From NCBI GenBank assembly GCA_018340805.1, contig JACMZG010001911.1, forward strand, positions 49,717,213-49,781,212: DNA of 64,000 nucleotides, in the 5' to 3' direction. Source of the DNA: Microvelia longipes (Eukaryota > Arthropoda > Insecta > Hemiptera > Veliidae). Below the pieces are notes generated by a model, which was given only the letters and a program-made list of their open reading frames with translations, was not told where the DNA came from and did no database searches. The translations under genes and the position numbers were made by a program. Positions 35,526 to 48,098 of the stretch are shown here, one piece after another; within the stretch, counting starts at the first letter, position 1; every line of letters begins with the position of its first letter.

Positions 35526-35994
35526 TGGCCGTGATTACACTCAGACGGTAAAAATTATTAATTTTTAGCGGTATAAAAGACACATTATAAAGAATGAACA
35601 GTTCTTGACATTTAATAATCAAATGAAAAATTACTAATAAATTTAAGGTAGAGGCTAGTTTATGTGAATTTTTATTTACTCTCTAAATAGCTAGATGGGA
35701 CTATCATCATTGGGCATTTAACTAATTCTATTATACAAAGTTTTTTCATAATGACTAAAAAGTGTTGAATTTAAATATATTTATGACTCTTGTTAACAAC
35801 TTATTGTCCATTTTATCGAACTTTCGAAGAAAAAATAACCCTATAAGGTTAGGATCATGGAGCGGGAGTAGGAGGAGATGAATCTTTTGGGAGGAGGATC
35901 TTACTGATCAATGGTGAAAAAAGGGAGTGCGAGGGTTTGGCGCGACGTTTCGACAAATCGTCTTTTTCAAGCTAGAATAAGTCGGTGCGTACTC

Positions 35995-36037
35995 GGAAGC
36001 GTCGAGCCGACTACGAGTTTGTCGGCTCGACGCTTCC
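35995..36037. repeat. GC-rich perfect 17-bp hairpin
   Basis: GGAAGCGTCGAGCCGAC, then a 9-nt loop (TACGAGTTT), then its exact complement. It stands out in AT-rich DNA, and GGCGCGACGTTTCGAC lies 60 bp left. Parent element not identified. Confidence 0.8.
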
Positions 36038-36109
36038 AACTTTGGCAAGTAGCCAAATTTATATATAGTAGATATATCTACTATAACATTGTATAGACTC
36101 TTAAGATCT

Positions 36110-36360
36110 TATATATCGATCAATTTGAGATTTGACACGCACGTAGTTGCCATGTATAAGACTAACACATGAGCCAAGTTTCATATCATTATTAGCATTA
36201 GTTCAATTTTTATAAAATAACTTGTATACGTTTTTAAAAAAATATAAAAAATCGGAAAATAAATAATTGATTTTAAATTTGGTGCAAGTGTATACGCTGG
36301 GAATGAATGGATGTACTTACTATCTGAGGACGAGCAAAACCCCTGTTTACACGATAACCC
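36110..36360 (+). repeat. rep-A middle and tail, decayed
   Basis: GCCATGTATAAGACTAACAC, ATGAGCCAAGTTTCA, CGCTGGGAATGAATGGATGT and ACTATCTGAGGACGAGCAAA follow the order of the 61.6-kb copy. Confidence 0.55.
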
Positions 36361-39000
36361 TTTTTTTTCAAATGTACTTCAAGTAGATTTAAATGCTTTA
36401 TGTTTTGTCGAGTTCACCATTTCGTCCTTGAATAATATTTTAATTAAATTTAAATGTACGTTATTATTACCTTGAAATTTGATATTTTTAAATAATATCA
36501 CAAACATTGGTTTCGCTGACAATTTGTTACCAAATTTTTTAGAAATAAAAAAAAACAATTTATCACACTTGCCGATCATAATTTTCACGATGTTAAATTA
36601 GAGTACCGTCTATAGGACGAAGAAATAAATCATTAAAACATTCAGTATATATGTGTGCCAAGTCGCATGGAAAATCAATAAGCAAATAGTCTTTTCTTTC
36701 AGCGATACAATGCTTTCCCCGAGTTTTTGTACATTTTTTTTAAACTCTAAATAAAATTTTATTTTGATTATGGTTATTTTTGTCAACCAAAAAAAAAAAA
36801 GTATTTTTTGCTACGCCCATATTTTCATAACGATGTACCTGTTGTCAGAATCGTTACTCTGGGTTTATTTGATGCACAATTACTGTGTTCATAGTCAATG
36901 AATCCAAGCAATCCTCGGTTGCCACAACTCTGTTTTTCCGTATTGAATAAAGAATACGGGAATAATACAATATTTTCAACTTAATTCACTTTAACGAATT
37001 TTCTTTAAAAAAAATCGCTAATAATGTGTGATCAAAACTTATTTCCTTGGCTTTTGCAAGGTCCTCAAAAGAGGTCCCTGGTCACGAAAAAAGGTTTTAA
37101 TATAACTTAGAGTAGCTTTTCTTATCCCTGCGGCTCAATGGGGACGATCAATAGTATTTATGTGGAGTGTCAATACGAACATACCTTCAATAGTGACGTA
37201 AATTCTTAAAGGCTAAGCATTAAGCTTTGTTTTAATTTTTTCCTTTAATTGTCTGTATTCGAAACATGTTTCCACTTATCTTAATATGAGTGCACAGAAG
37301 ATGAAAAGACAAAACTTTTTCACTGTCTAAATCAATTAGATATCTACTATATACACTTGAAGTAGACCTAGTTCGAATGTTCACTTAAGTACACTCTTGT
37401 CTGTTAGTTCATAAACAAAAAAAGATAAATTTAAATCAACGAAAAAAGGCAAACAAACATAAGAACATAGTTAAAAAAGAAACAACATCTGATTAAAATG
37501 TACACAGTGTTTGGATTTGCACAAAAAGAAGATCGCTTATCGTACAAACAAGTTACAAGTCAGCTGATTTAGGTTAACCAAGTTGAAACAAAATAAGACC
37601 CCTAACTTCGTTTATAGCAAACAAGCCTTCAACTAGACTTTAATGAACTTCAAAGTCTTTAAAAACACGTCATGTTACAATTCCTATTTATTTATTTTTC
37701 GATAAAAAAAATGCAATTCAAACTTCTTATAAACTAACCACATAAGGACGATAATAAATGAATAACAATAATAATAAAAAGAAAACTAACAATCATTAAA
37801 AACATTAAAAACAATCAACGAATAAGATTTCTTTATTTTTCAAAAACTAATTTAACAAAAAAAAAAAACACTTACGACAAAAATCGTAGGTCTTAATTTA
37901 GGTGTTCATTTAACGATCTTCAATAAGTGTTGCTCAATCGAGTGAAATTTTTCTTTCATTTTTTGCACTCAAAGAACTTCTGTTCTAGTTTAATCTTGAT
38001 TTCTATTCTTTAAGTATTTTTTAGTCATCAAATTCGACTTAGCTCTCTTTTCTTTCAAACTACTTAAGGAAGCAATAAAAATATCGTAATTTATCATTTT
38101 AAGCTTCTGTTAGATTTCGTTTTCGTTTGTAATTACTTGGTTTTTATTGCTCTAAAATTGAGGTTACGTAGAGCAAAAAATTAAGTTGTTTTATTCATTC
38201 TTGAAACTATAATTAACTAGTATTTTTTCCGGAAGCTTTGTTTGTTTAAAGTATAATTGTTTTTATGTTTATTAAAATAAATATGTAAAAATGTCTACAT
38301 ATGATGATTATTTTTAGTTCGCTTTATTGTTTTTTTGTTTTTGTTGCCATTAATATATTTTATCAATGTAGTAACACTTATTTTTGGTAAATTTATTTTA
38401 ATTCTCCATTGTAGGACTCCCACCACTTGAACAAAGTCTCGCTACGCTTCTTCTCAATGTTTCAATTTTCTTCTCAATTTTATTTTTTAATGGCAGAGAG
38501 CATTACTTCTTCTGTTTGTTTGTCAAACAATTACATCCGAGAGCGATTTAATTTCGGTTCTGAACGTTAAATAAAGCCGCACTGAAGAATTTCTTATGTA
38601 TAGTAATTAATTGCATGATTATTCTCAGTTCCAAGCCCTTTCTAGTTAAATATGTTGTACCAGAATAAGTATTGTATATGGAATAATGGAGGTAGTAATA
38701 ATTGTTCCATTAGGTGTTATACTGTTTTGGCCTACTCTCAATTTTTATTTTCATAATCAGAAACAACAGTGGTAGCTGATTTGAATTTTGTTATTTACGA
38801 AGGATTTGAAATCAATTTAAAAAAGTGGGACAGGTTGTGATTTCTAGTTATGTCATAATCCATAAAGTAGATTTGACTTGTCAAAATGTATTGCTACAAG
38901 CCTCGTATGTAATGACAACTACATCAGAGTATTTTGACAAAGTTCTGATAAGATGGTACGACTGACGTCGCATGCTTTTAACGTATTTATGTATTTTTAT
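36361..39000. other. AT-rich region upstream of the LHFPL exon
   Basis: No upstream exon or promoter could be identified. GAGGTCCCTGGTCACGAAAA at about 37069 resembles the left part of rep-C. Any 5' UTR exon of the LHFPL gene would be here or further left. Confidence 0.4.
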
Positions 39001-39027
39001 GAACTATTAAAATGCCTAATATAAATA

Positions 39028-39037
39028 AATATATATT

Positions 39038-39106
<69 letters not shown>
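39028..39106. repeat. TA microsatellite next to a splice acceptor
   Basis: A nearly pure TA run ending only about 19 bp before the AG at 39124-39125, so the branch point must lie within or left of it. Confidence 0.85.
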
Positions 39107-39109
<3 letters not shown>

Positions 39110-39125
39110 TGTGTTTTTGTTTCAG

Positions 39126-39240
39126 TTCGTATGATGTAATGGAATATCGGCTGACACGGCTAGGTAAGCTGTGGGTTTTCTTATCGGTCGTAGCCGCTCT
39201 GTTAGCATGTTCAGGTTTTTATCTTCCTTATTGGATAAAG
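39126..39240 (+). CDS. LHFPL-family tetraspan membrane protein, first coding exon
   Basis: Coding starts at ATG 39139 and ends at AAG 39240, phase 0: 34 residues. The acceptor TTTTTGTTTCAG ends at 39125 and the donor AAAG/GTAAAT follows 39240, so 39126-39138 would be 5' UTR from a spliced leader exon. Residues 8-33 (beginning LGKLWVFLSVVAALLACSGF) form the first membrane segment; GFYLPYW is the family's conserved end of it. The next exon continues in frame into FGSFRRCNYP and CGRY, which together match the LHFP/LHFPL6-type branch of the LHFPL (L_HMGIC_fpl) family. These are four-pass membrane proteins; some relatives act in hair-cell channel or receptor complexes. The role of this one is unknown. 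Two out-of-frame ATGs precede the start. Confidence 0.85.
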
Positions 39241-39467
39241 GTAAATTTAAAGCTTTTCTATAATATATTAATATTAACGCTTTTCTTCTTCTATAATTAA
39301 ACTTCGACACGTTGTATCTCTCTATTTCCGTCCGGTCAATTGGTGTACAGAAACACTGTTTCCAGTTAGTATTGTCATACACCCTCGATTATTTACTGTA
39401 CGTTACAGTAAATAAATTAGTAGGTTTAGGTTACATTTGTATTAGAAAAAAAATTGTCTAATATCCA

Positions 39468-39545
39468 TGAGCCTTGATAGCGATGTGGATAAGCACTCGC
39501 GTCTAATACATTAGATTATGGGTTCAAGCCTTAAGTCCTCGTATT
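39468..39545 (+). repeat. tRNA-like SINE head or tRNA relic
   Basis: A-box-like TAGCGATGTGGATAAGC (from 39479) and B-box-like GGGTTCAAGCC (39520-39530) at tRNA-like spacing. Stems are poorly paired, so a pol III-derived repeat is more likely than a gene. Confidence 0.45.
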
Positions 39546-39589
39546 ACTTTTATTATTAACAATAAAAATTTTGTTGCATAATTTTTCTC

Positions 39590-39910
39590 ATTTATACCGT
39601 ATGTATATAGGAAAAGTATTTTATACCGTATATATAAAGGAAACGTATTAAGTCTGCCCTAAACATCTAAAACTAAGTTTACCTCCATAGTTTTCACGAA
39701 GTTGTCTGTATGTATGTGTGAGTGTGCCTTACCATCGTAGCTCTCAGAGCATTTATGATAGAGAGTTGAAACTTGGTACAAGAATCAATCTTTAGGTTTA
39801 GTAGTGCTATTAGAGAAATAGTGTTTTTGTCTACATCATTAACCGGCAATAATTTCGAAAATTCATGACCCATTCGATAACAAAAATGTTTCGAATGGGT
39901 CGATCTTAAA
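39590..39910 (+). repeat. rep-A copy, left half
   Basis: A doubled start (ACCGTATGTATATAGGAAAA and ATACCGTATATATAAAGGAA), then TTTTCACGAAGTTGTCTGTA, ACCATCGTAGCTCTC, AGAGAGTTGAAACTTGGTAC and a mutated core (CATCATTAACCGG). Confidence 0.7.
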
Positions 39911-39954
39911 TCAGTTGGACACGTATAGAAATATTCAAAAGATCAAAAATAAAC

Positions 39955-40030
39955 TAAAAAAATAGTTTGTCCCGGCCGGGATGCGAACCGCTAACCTTCG
40001 AGTCCTCAATCGACCACCATAACAATATAG
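39955..40030 (-). repeat. tRNA-derived SINE-like fragment (minus)
   Basis: Minus strand GCGGTTCGCATCCCGGCCGG is a strong B box with tRNA-like 3' stem; an A-box-like GGTCGATTGAGGA lies upstream. Confidence 0.5.
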
Positions 40031-41349
40031 TGAAGGAAGGTTTCGATCACTGGTGGCAATAATTGAAACATAACCTTACACAACTACATTATCTAGGTAA
40101 ACCATAAAACATCAGTTATTTGATTTCAAACATCTCTCAATGAATATAGACGTATAAAAAATCGATGAATGTATCCTGAGGAATAATTTCTGAAAACTGT
40201 ATTCTAAATTTTTTTATTTTTGAGTAGTAGTGGTCTAATTTGTTAGTATTATGATGTTAGAAATTTATTAGGTGATTGTATTCGATGTAAACAAACCAAA
40301 CGCATTTGAAGGTTATTAACTGACTTTTTTAATTAATGGCGTGTGGCGTCATTGCAGGAATCGGTATAGACGGTCAACATTAAAAAATACTATTTATTCC
40401 TACAATGCAATGTCATCAATCCCAGACTATAACCTAACATTTCAAAAAATGATTTCATTCATAAAACCCTCCAATTGAATCACCTTATAAATTTTATCAG
40501 CTTGATTTTTAACATCTTCCTGAAGCTGGACCCTCCTGGGTTAGTATTTGTCCACTTATTCAGTGTGGAGGATGTTGGAAAATGACATAACTGACATCTA
40601 ATTGACAGAATAATTTATAGTTTAAGATTTGATGTGAATATATAGTTTTGTAAAAAATATACTCTATTTGCAACGACTAGCTTTTATTTATTTATAATTT
40701 ACGACGTGAGCCATAATACAAAAATCAAGAAACAAAAATTTCAAATTAAGATCAAAAATAAAATAAGTTACGATACAAATTAATATGCCTTATGGTTTCA
40801 AGAGTTGGTAAGCTGTGTTACTGATGTGAACGTCTTGTTAGAGCTACAGGGCATGTCGTAAAGTCACGGCTAATGTGTAGATTAGACTCGCTAGAACCCT
40901 TATCCACATAACTAACTCCATCTTTCTTTTAATAGAGTTAGAAAAAAGGGCACTTCAACGTAGTTCTACTTGCTTGACCAGCTATGACATGCCATGCCAT
41001 TATTAGTATCAGTATAACTAGTACCCTTATGTGTAAAATATGTATACATTCTTGATCTCTATTCAGCATTAAGGATTCTTTGGTATAGTTTGGAGGGTAT
41101 CAGGTGAATAGCGTACCGAGAGCTGTTACTGCTCAACATTACTTTGCTCACAGTATTAATTAAAGTCTCATTAATTAATCTCTCATTGCAAAATTAAAAG
41201 TTATTACAACGCAAATATCTCCCTCCTTTTCCCTTAGCTTTAACTTCTATGCCCAACAGTCCAGAGCCAGGCCTAAAAAAATTGACTTATATTGTACTAC
41301 TTCGAACCAAATTTTTCTGAAAATATACCTTTAATTATGAAGGAAAAGC
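40031..41349. other. Intronic, no supported features
   Basis: No repeat could be bounded and no exon seen. Confidence 0.45.
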
Positions 41350-41880
41350 ATAGTCTGCCTATCCAGAGTGGAGCCCTTCATATAAATATGTATAAAAGGC
41401 CTTAATATTTTAAAAATATTAGAAAACCACAAATTCCAGTTTTCTTGTAATAAACGGTTTCCTGTAGGGCGTATGCAAAACATAAAAAGAACAATCTTTA
41501 AAGCTGATACAATTTCCTATAAAATGAGTGTTTTTTAGTCAAAATCGGATAAATACAACTAAAGTTATGACATTTATTAAATAGCCAAAATAAATGCACA
41601 AAAAGCCAACATTTTTCCAAAGAAATTCGCTGAATGCATAAATCATAAATTAACCATTTTTAGTGCTTTTGAAATAGCCATAATTTGGTTGCAGTCATCC
41701 GATTTTGATAATTAAACACTCGTTTTAGAGAAAATTTTATCACCATTAAAAATATTCTCTTCATGTTTTGCACCCGATCCACAGGGAACCACTTATTAAA
41801 AAAACTGAAATTTGTGCGATTTTATAAAATTTTGAGCATGCGCAATATATGAAGGGCTCCACTCTGGATAGGCAGACTAT
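41350..41880. mobile_element. 531-bp foldback MITE with perfect 35-bp ends
   Basis: 41350-41384 (starting ATAGTCTGCCTATCCAGAGT) is the exact reverse complement of 41846-41880. Inside, the halves stay complementary at a lower level (for instance TTTCCTGTAGGGCGTATGCA against GGTTCCCTGTGGATCGGGTG on the other arm), so the whole element folds back on itself. TA lies at both edges if the ends are taken as GTCTGCC, which would fit Tc1/mariner. No ORF. Confidence 0.85.
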
Positions 41881-42775
41881 ATTTTTTCTTTATAATTGAA
41901 GGTAAATCTTCAGAAATATTTGGTTTAAAGTCGTACAAAATGAAACACATTTTTTCATGTCCGGCTCTTGGATTATTACCTTATATAATTTGTCTTAATA
42001 CTTTTCATTATTATTTATTATCCATACGAGCTTAAATAAGTTCTTACCTTGATTTATATGTTAGGTTTTAGGAAATAAAAAGAATAAATTATTCGCACTA
42101 AACAGAGCGAGTCTAAATTAATTTTATTTTTGCTAGTACTAAAACATATGCATTTATAATTAGTTTATTTCCTGACGGTATATAATAAAACGTTTAATAA
42201 CTAGTTTTTGGGTGAAAAGTACTAATTTTTACTTCCAGGGGAGAAAAATGAATTTTTTCCTCGGCATTATTACCTCCTTCGGGTTCGTCTTGAGATTTAA
42301 ATGCAAATTATTGCTCAGGCAGATAATAACATTTATAGGTATTTCACTTTTTTGTATAGACAAGAAAGTGAAATTCCGTTTGTTTTGATGTATAGACACA
42401 GGCAAAGACAAGTAGGTACGTAGCAACGATAAAAACTGATGTAAGAAAGTTGAGGTTAACTCATTAGCGATCATTGGTTAAATCTAATAATTAAATAATA
42501 CAAAGGGCCGCAAGAAATTATTACTCAAAAACATCAAAGTCGTGCGGTGCGGCACTTGGGTCTTTTAATAAATAATAATTACTTCGTTAAGTTTATATTA
42601 TTTACGTAATTATTGACTTTAATTATTAATTTAAAATATAAATAATAATACGTTTTATTTACTTATAGATATAATACCAATATCTAGATATCATAGATAT
42701 ACCTAGTATTTTATTAGATAAAAAGAATATTTCTTAATTTTTTAGTTTTATAGATTCTCTAGCCGTCTACGACCG
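41881..42775. other. Intronic, no supported features
   Basis: AT-rich; nothing recognised. Confidence 0.45.
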
Positions 42776-42779
42776 CGTT

Positions 42780-43140
42780 TTGTTCGGCTTTCGACGTCTG
42801 GCTGTTGTTGCTTTTGAATCTTACCGCCTATATCGTTGCCGCGTTTCATTTGACCTTCGACGTCTGGCTGTTGTTGCTCTTGAATCGTACTACCTGTGCC
42901 GTGGCGCGTTTCATTTGACCCTCGACGTCCGGCTGTTGTTGCTCTCGAATCGTACTGCCGGTGTCGTGGTCGCGTTTCATTTGACCTTCAACGTCTGGCT
43001 GTTGTTGCTCTTGAATCGTACTGCCGGTGTCGTAGTCGCGTTTCATTTGACCTTCGACGTCTGGCTGTTGTTGCTCTTGAATCGTACTGCCGGTGTCGTG
43101 GTCGCGTTTCATTTGACATTTGACGTCTGGCTGTTGTTGC
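42780..43140. repeat. 66-bp minisatellite, six units
   Basis: Units are anchored on GACGTCTGGCTGTTGTTGCT at 42793, 42859, 42924, 42990 (AACGTC), 43056 and 43122. Five are 66 bp apart; one interval is 65. GC-rich for this region. Because 66 is divisible by 3, both strands show long ORFs; on the minus strand four units read as a 22-residue repeat (DVEGQMKRDHDTGSTIQEQQ plus QP) preceded by unique sequence. The 65-bp interval breaks the frame, and no splice sites frame it, so coding is unproven. Confidence 0.85.
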
Positions 43141-44034
43141 TCAAAAATCAAAACTGAAGTTAATAGTTCAAAAATGACTTTAAAAATAGATTCTATGTTT
43201 CGCCAAAAACCAGAGTAATCCATATGAAAACTTCAAGCAAAAATTATCAAAAGTTGTTGAATTCCTGTTTGCTTTGTAGTTAAATTAGCTACCCTTCTTT
43301 TATTTAATTTTTCTCAAACATATTAATGTAGGTTAAAATACTAAATAATTAACCTTCTCCACCCAGGTCATGACTGTAACCTTCCAACCTCTCATTTATC
43401 TTCCAAAAATTCTTATGATATACGGAACTGTTATATTATTATCCCAAAAACATAATAAATTACAAGCAAAATAATATAAATATAATTGGGACTTTCAAAT
43501 TAAAAGTATAATATGCCAATAAAATAATCAATAATAATTTTTTAATACAATTTGACTTAATCATACGTACCGGCAATCAATTAAATATATATTTTTTAAT
43601 ATTATTGATAAAATAATTACTTTTTAGGATAATTTAGCCTGGTCAAGGGGTTATATAACCCCGAAACTGGTTTTTTACTGTTTTCCAAAAAAAATCTTTT
43701 AAAACGTGATCGACTGTTGCTATTAAAAATTTTGACGTGAGAATTTTTAATATTTTTTTACTGTTAAGTGGTTTATGTTAAAAATAAATCAATAGACACA
43801 TTATTATTAAAAATTTTATTTTTTTGTATCAATACCGTGGATAATTATGGATAATCTGGTTGCCAATACAAGTTAGTGTGAGCTTTAAAATTATCAGTAG
43901 TGTTAAAAATGTGTTTGCTAATAAAATGTATAATTATATACCGTTCTAAATTATCCCTGAACTAGGCACTTCATTGATACATTTGTAATTATTATTTTTA
44001 TACACTTTTACTTTCCTGTACGAAAAGTACTATT
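43141..44034. other. Intronic, no supported features
   Basis: AT-rich; nothing recognised. Confidence 0.45.
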
Positions 44035-44135
44035 TAAACTGAAATCCTAAACTATATTTTATATTTCATGCTTATATCATTTATATTGGAGAGCTATAAC
44101 TTGGATCAAAAATTAACCTTTAGGTCTAAATATAT
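44035..44135 (+). repeat. rep-A middle fragment
   Basis: TTGGAGAGCTATAACTTGGA, then TCAAAAATTAACCTTTAGGTC. Followed at 44145-44164 by CCTAACCTAACCTAACCTA, too short to call telomeric. Confidence 0.5.
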
Positions 44136-44849
44136 AAGCAATAAACCTAACCTAACCTAACCTATAAGAACCTCACTAACCCATTTTTTTCTGTTAACTT
44201 TTTAATTTGTATTCATTGATCTATGGTTAAAAACATTTAGTTTTAAACTGTGTAGTGTTATCCAATTTGTTAAATTAAAGCTGGTCCTTAATCCTTTAAG
44301 CAAAAACGTTTGCTCCTCTGCCAAAAAAGTCAGCTATAGTCTAAGAACAAAGATTAGAGGTTGCAAGTTTGACTAAATACTGGGAACGTTAGTTTGCAAC
44401 TAGTTCTACCAAGAGCTGCCATCTTTATTTTATCCTTTAATTTGACGTCTTTATGTTATCTTAGAGTTTTTAATTTGACGTAAATGAACTTTATTTGTCA
44501 ACAATATTTTGCCCTTAACACTCGGTATTATCAAATCTCACCTAAACATGGCAATCTACATTACTACAGTGATAGAATAAACTGTAATAGCAAGGGTAAA
44601 AAAGAAACAAGCTAACAAATGTCTCATGAGCTAAATAAAGTGAATATAAAAAACTTAAATACAGTTAAGTTTAAATCAACTTAACTACGTCTTTAAAAAA
44701 AATCAAAGACCTAAAATAAGTATAATAGTTATATTTTGCTAAAACTAAGGAAAAACTAGTACAAAAAGTAAAGATAAAATCTGTGATTATAACCAAAGTC
44801 AGCTAACTAGAAAGTGAAAAAAATCATATCCAAAATTCTACTAAAACTT

Positions 44850-44935
44850 ATAAAAAAAATCGGGTTCAGAGTACCCCGGTACTTTTTCTCAGAACATCGC
44901 AGTCGCTTCGCTCGTCTTTAAATTTTCAGAATTAT
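44850..44935 (-). repeat. rep-A tail (minus)
   Basis: CGGGTTCAGAGTACCCCGGT, then CGCAGTCGCTTCGCTCGTC. Confidence 0.65.
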
Positions 44936-45069
44936 CTAAAGTGTAACGTGGTAGCACTTCGATTTGCTATACGACCCCAGAATTATTAAGTAATCAAATG
45001 TCTAGTGTGTTACAGCATAAGGCTAATTAAAGCTTTAAAAAGTAATGCAATATACAGTGTTTTATAAGG

Positions 45070-45385
45070 ATATTAGCTATATATTTAACATTATATCATC
45101 TGATATGTTGAAGAATATTAACAATATATTTTAACATTATATCATCTGATATGTTGAAGAATATTAACAATATTTTTAACATTATATCATCTGATATGTT
45201 GAAGAATATTAACAATATATTTTAACATTATATCATCCGATATGTTGAAGAATATTAACAATATATTTTAACATTATATCATCTGATATATACGTTGAAG
45301 AATATTTGAAATATATTTTCACATTATATCATCTGATATGTTTAAGAATATTAGCAATATATTTTAACATTGTGTCATTTAATTT
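45070..45385. repeat. 46-bp AT-rich minisatellite, about six units
   Basis: Unit built of AACAATATATTTTAACATTA, TATCATCTGATATGTTGAAG and AATATT; outer units are diverged. Confidence 0.88.
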
Positions 45386-45559
45386 GTTAATTTTATTTAT
45401 TTTCGGTAAAACGTCATAATTTTGAGAGATATAAACAAACTTTTTTATATAATTTTAAGTGACGCACCAATGAATATATATGTGTTCACCAATAAGTAAC
45501 AAAATCAATGTTGAATAATTATGCAATTTTCACTTCTAATTTATTATGTGTTTTGCTAT

Positions 45560-45850
45560 CTGATAATATGTTGAATGCTACCTTGAAAGCTACCTTTAGA
45601 TGTACATTTGAATCAAATTTCAACTGTATTGGTAAAATTTTCGAGTTTCATGATTTTTGATGACTCGGCAAAATAGATTATTGTAGTCTAAAAATATATT
45701 CTTTCGAACCGCACAACTGCCTATTGTTCGATTTGCGGCAAGTTTTAACTCTATCTCTAGCTTTAACCAGCATTATGAAAACTACTTGGAGCGTCTTAAA
45801 ATTGTCTGAAACGGATAATTATAATGAAACCTCATTATAATTGAAACCTG
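45560..45850 (-). repeat. rep-A middle, decayed (minus)
   Basis: GATGACTCGGCAAAATAG and AGTTTTAACTCTATCTCTAG are complements of the core and GAGTTGAAACT blocks. Confidence 0.45.
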
Positions 45851-47925
45851 AGAATTGGATTTTTAGGGTGAGCTTTTCCACAGAGATAATAAAACTTAAA
45901 CGCTTTTCCATATACCTTTAGTAGCAGGTTAGGAAAAGTAATTAGCTATAAAAAAGGTATCTCATTTGCGCCCTTTTACGTGTTTAACGTACTCAATGAG
46001 GAAAATGTATAAATTTTAACCTATAGATGATATTTTAATTTTTTTAGGTTAATCAAGGTAAGAAGAAATGTATTTCAAAGAAAAAAAGAAAAATATTAAT
46101 TGCACGAATTTTTATTACCAATTAAAAAAATTAATATTTAAAAGAGTAAATGCTCTGCAATGCTCATTATTATCATATAAACCTGGGTCTAAAATGTTTT
46201 AGGCAAAACCATTCGTATATCAATAAAAAAATAGTTTTACTTGATTGTTGTTTAGCTTACATTTCATTAAAAATATGATATTATTGATTAGAATTGGGGT
46301 AAATAGTTATTATTTTATTATTCTGAACTATCTTTTTTAAAAAATCACGCGAATAATTGCTAGTTTTAAATTATTTTTTGTTCAAACTACGTAGGTTCAT
46401 AATATCATCTTACACTTGGGACGAGTGTATCCGATTTTGAGCAGTATTCGGCGTTGAGATTACTAAAACAAAAGCTCTATTGATGCCTTTTTTTATTAAA
46501 GTTACTACATATTAATTGAAGTAATAATAAGTAATAATTTTATAAATTAAATGAAAAGTAGGGTGAACAACAAGCACTTAACCCTTAAAAATTAACCCCT
46601 AATATTTCGTTTTAATTATTTAAAATAGCGTAAATATAATTATAATATTATAATTAAAAAGTTGAAATACATCGATAACACATAAATTATTGTTATCACA
46701 TGTGATAAGAGTGATTTCCCGACAGAACTTGAGTTTACTAGAAAACTGTAAAGCGGTTTTGCTATAGAATGAAGCAGCTAGGAGTCTGAAAATAAAAGGT
46801 ACGTTAAGGAATAAAATATAACCAACGAATAGTTCTAAATAAATCCGCTGTGGTGCGATAGGGTCTCGCCTTGAACAACACGCCCCAACAACAACAGTAA
46901 ATTTTTAAAATAATTTAAAATAATTGGAACACTCTAAAAAAAATTCGCAGGTGCTATTATTCATTAAATGTAGTATACTTTTAAATAAAACATACTTTGC
47001 GAACGTAAATGCATCTTCCTCATTGTTTTGCTCGAAATCGACATTTAATAATTATTTTATACTTGCATTCAAAGAATAAAATTCACATTATATTAAAGGG
47101 CAATAATGAACATTATAAGTCATATAGAGAACACGAGTTTGGAAAACAAAGCAAAGGAAATACTAGTGCGATACGCTCGGATTAGGACACCAATTCTTAA
47201 ACATGGAAAATGACAAATCGTGATACTGTACGCCCCTCTCACCCCCAGAGCAAAGGTCAGGGACTATACTTTGTAACAGAGACCCCTACTTCGCAAAACC
47301 GTGTTTTTTGTCCCAACGGTATAATATTAATACCTTTAAGTCTATTGGTTACGACATCTATCTTTTGTACTTTAACTGTATATTATTATAAATACTTTAT
47401 GTCTCTTTAGGATTTATAGACATTATAATATAACTTCTTGACCAATTTAACACATTTAATTTAATAAAGTGTGTTTTATAATTATATATAACAATAATTA
47501 ATACAATAAAACAATAATTTAAACAACAAAGAAACTCAAAAAATGAGTTAAAAATTGTAACATTCTTATTAACACTAAATGGTAAGGACTTCAAATAATC
47601 TTATAACATAAAACAATTAATAAATAATCTTCTCTAAGTTCAAACAGAATAAATAACATTTAACTTACGAGTTAAAATATTTTAAAGACTTAAATATTTT
47701 TTAAATAACATGACTTCTTATTTGCTTAAGTAAAAAATAACTTAATCATCAGTTCAAAAGTAAGGAATTGTGAGAAAGGAAATTTTAATTATTATAATAC
47801 ACTGTTGTTTGTTTTGTGTTTTATTGTATAACATCTTTGTTGCACTAATGTTTTTTTTCTCACCTGCTGCTGTTAAATAGGAAAAATATTGTGTATAACC
47901 TAAATACCGTAAACCAGATTTCATC
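45851..47925. other. Intronic, no supported features
   Basis: Short ORFs without signatures (for example 47210-47410); no element bounded. Confidence 0.4.
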
Positions 47926-47929
47926 AGTA

Positions 47930-48075
47930 TCAGTACGAATCCATGAATTTTGTGATGTTCTGAGAGGTTCCATATTTTTTATCAGTCTATACTATGTGTC
48001 TGTCACGCAAAACTCCTGCTGTGTTCATACTAGAGTGTCAAAACTGTGCACGAAATTGAACCCTTAGGTCCAGTT
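47930..48075 (+). repeat. rep-A fragment left of a minisatellite
   Basis: TTCTGAGAGGTTCCATATTT, a TGTGTCTGTCACG block and a CTAGAGTGTCAAAACTGTGC version of the GAGTTGAAACT block. Confidence 0.45.
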
Positions 48076-48098
48076 GTAATAACTCAAGTTATAGTCAA

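Noticed and set aside
44145..44164. Telomere-like CCTAA repeats
   Set aside because: Only about four units; too short to indicate an internal telomere.
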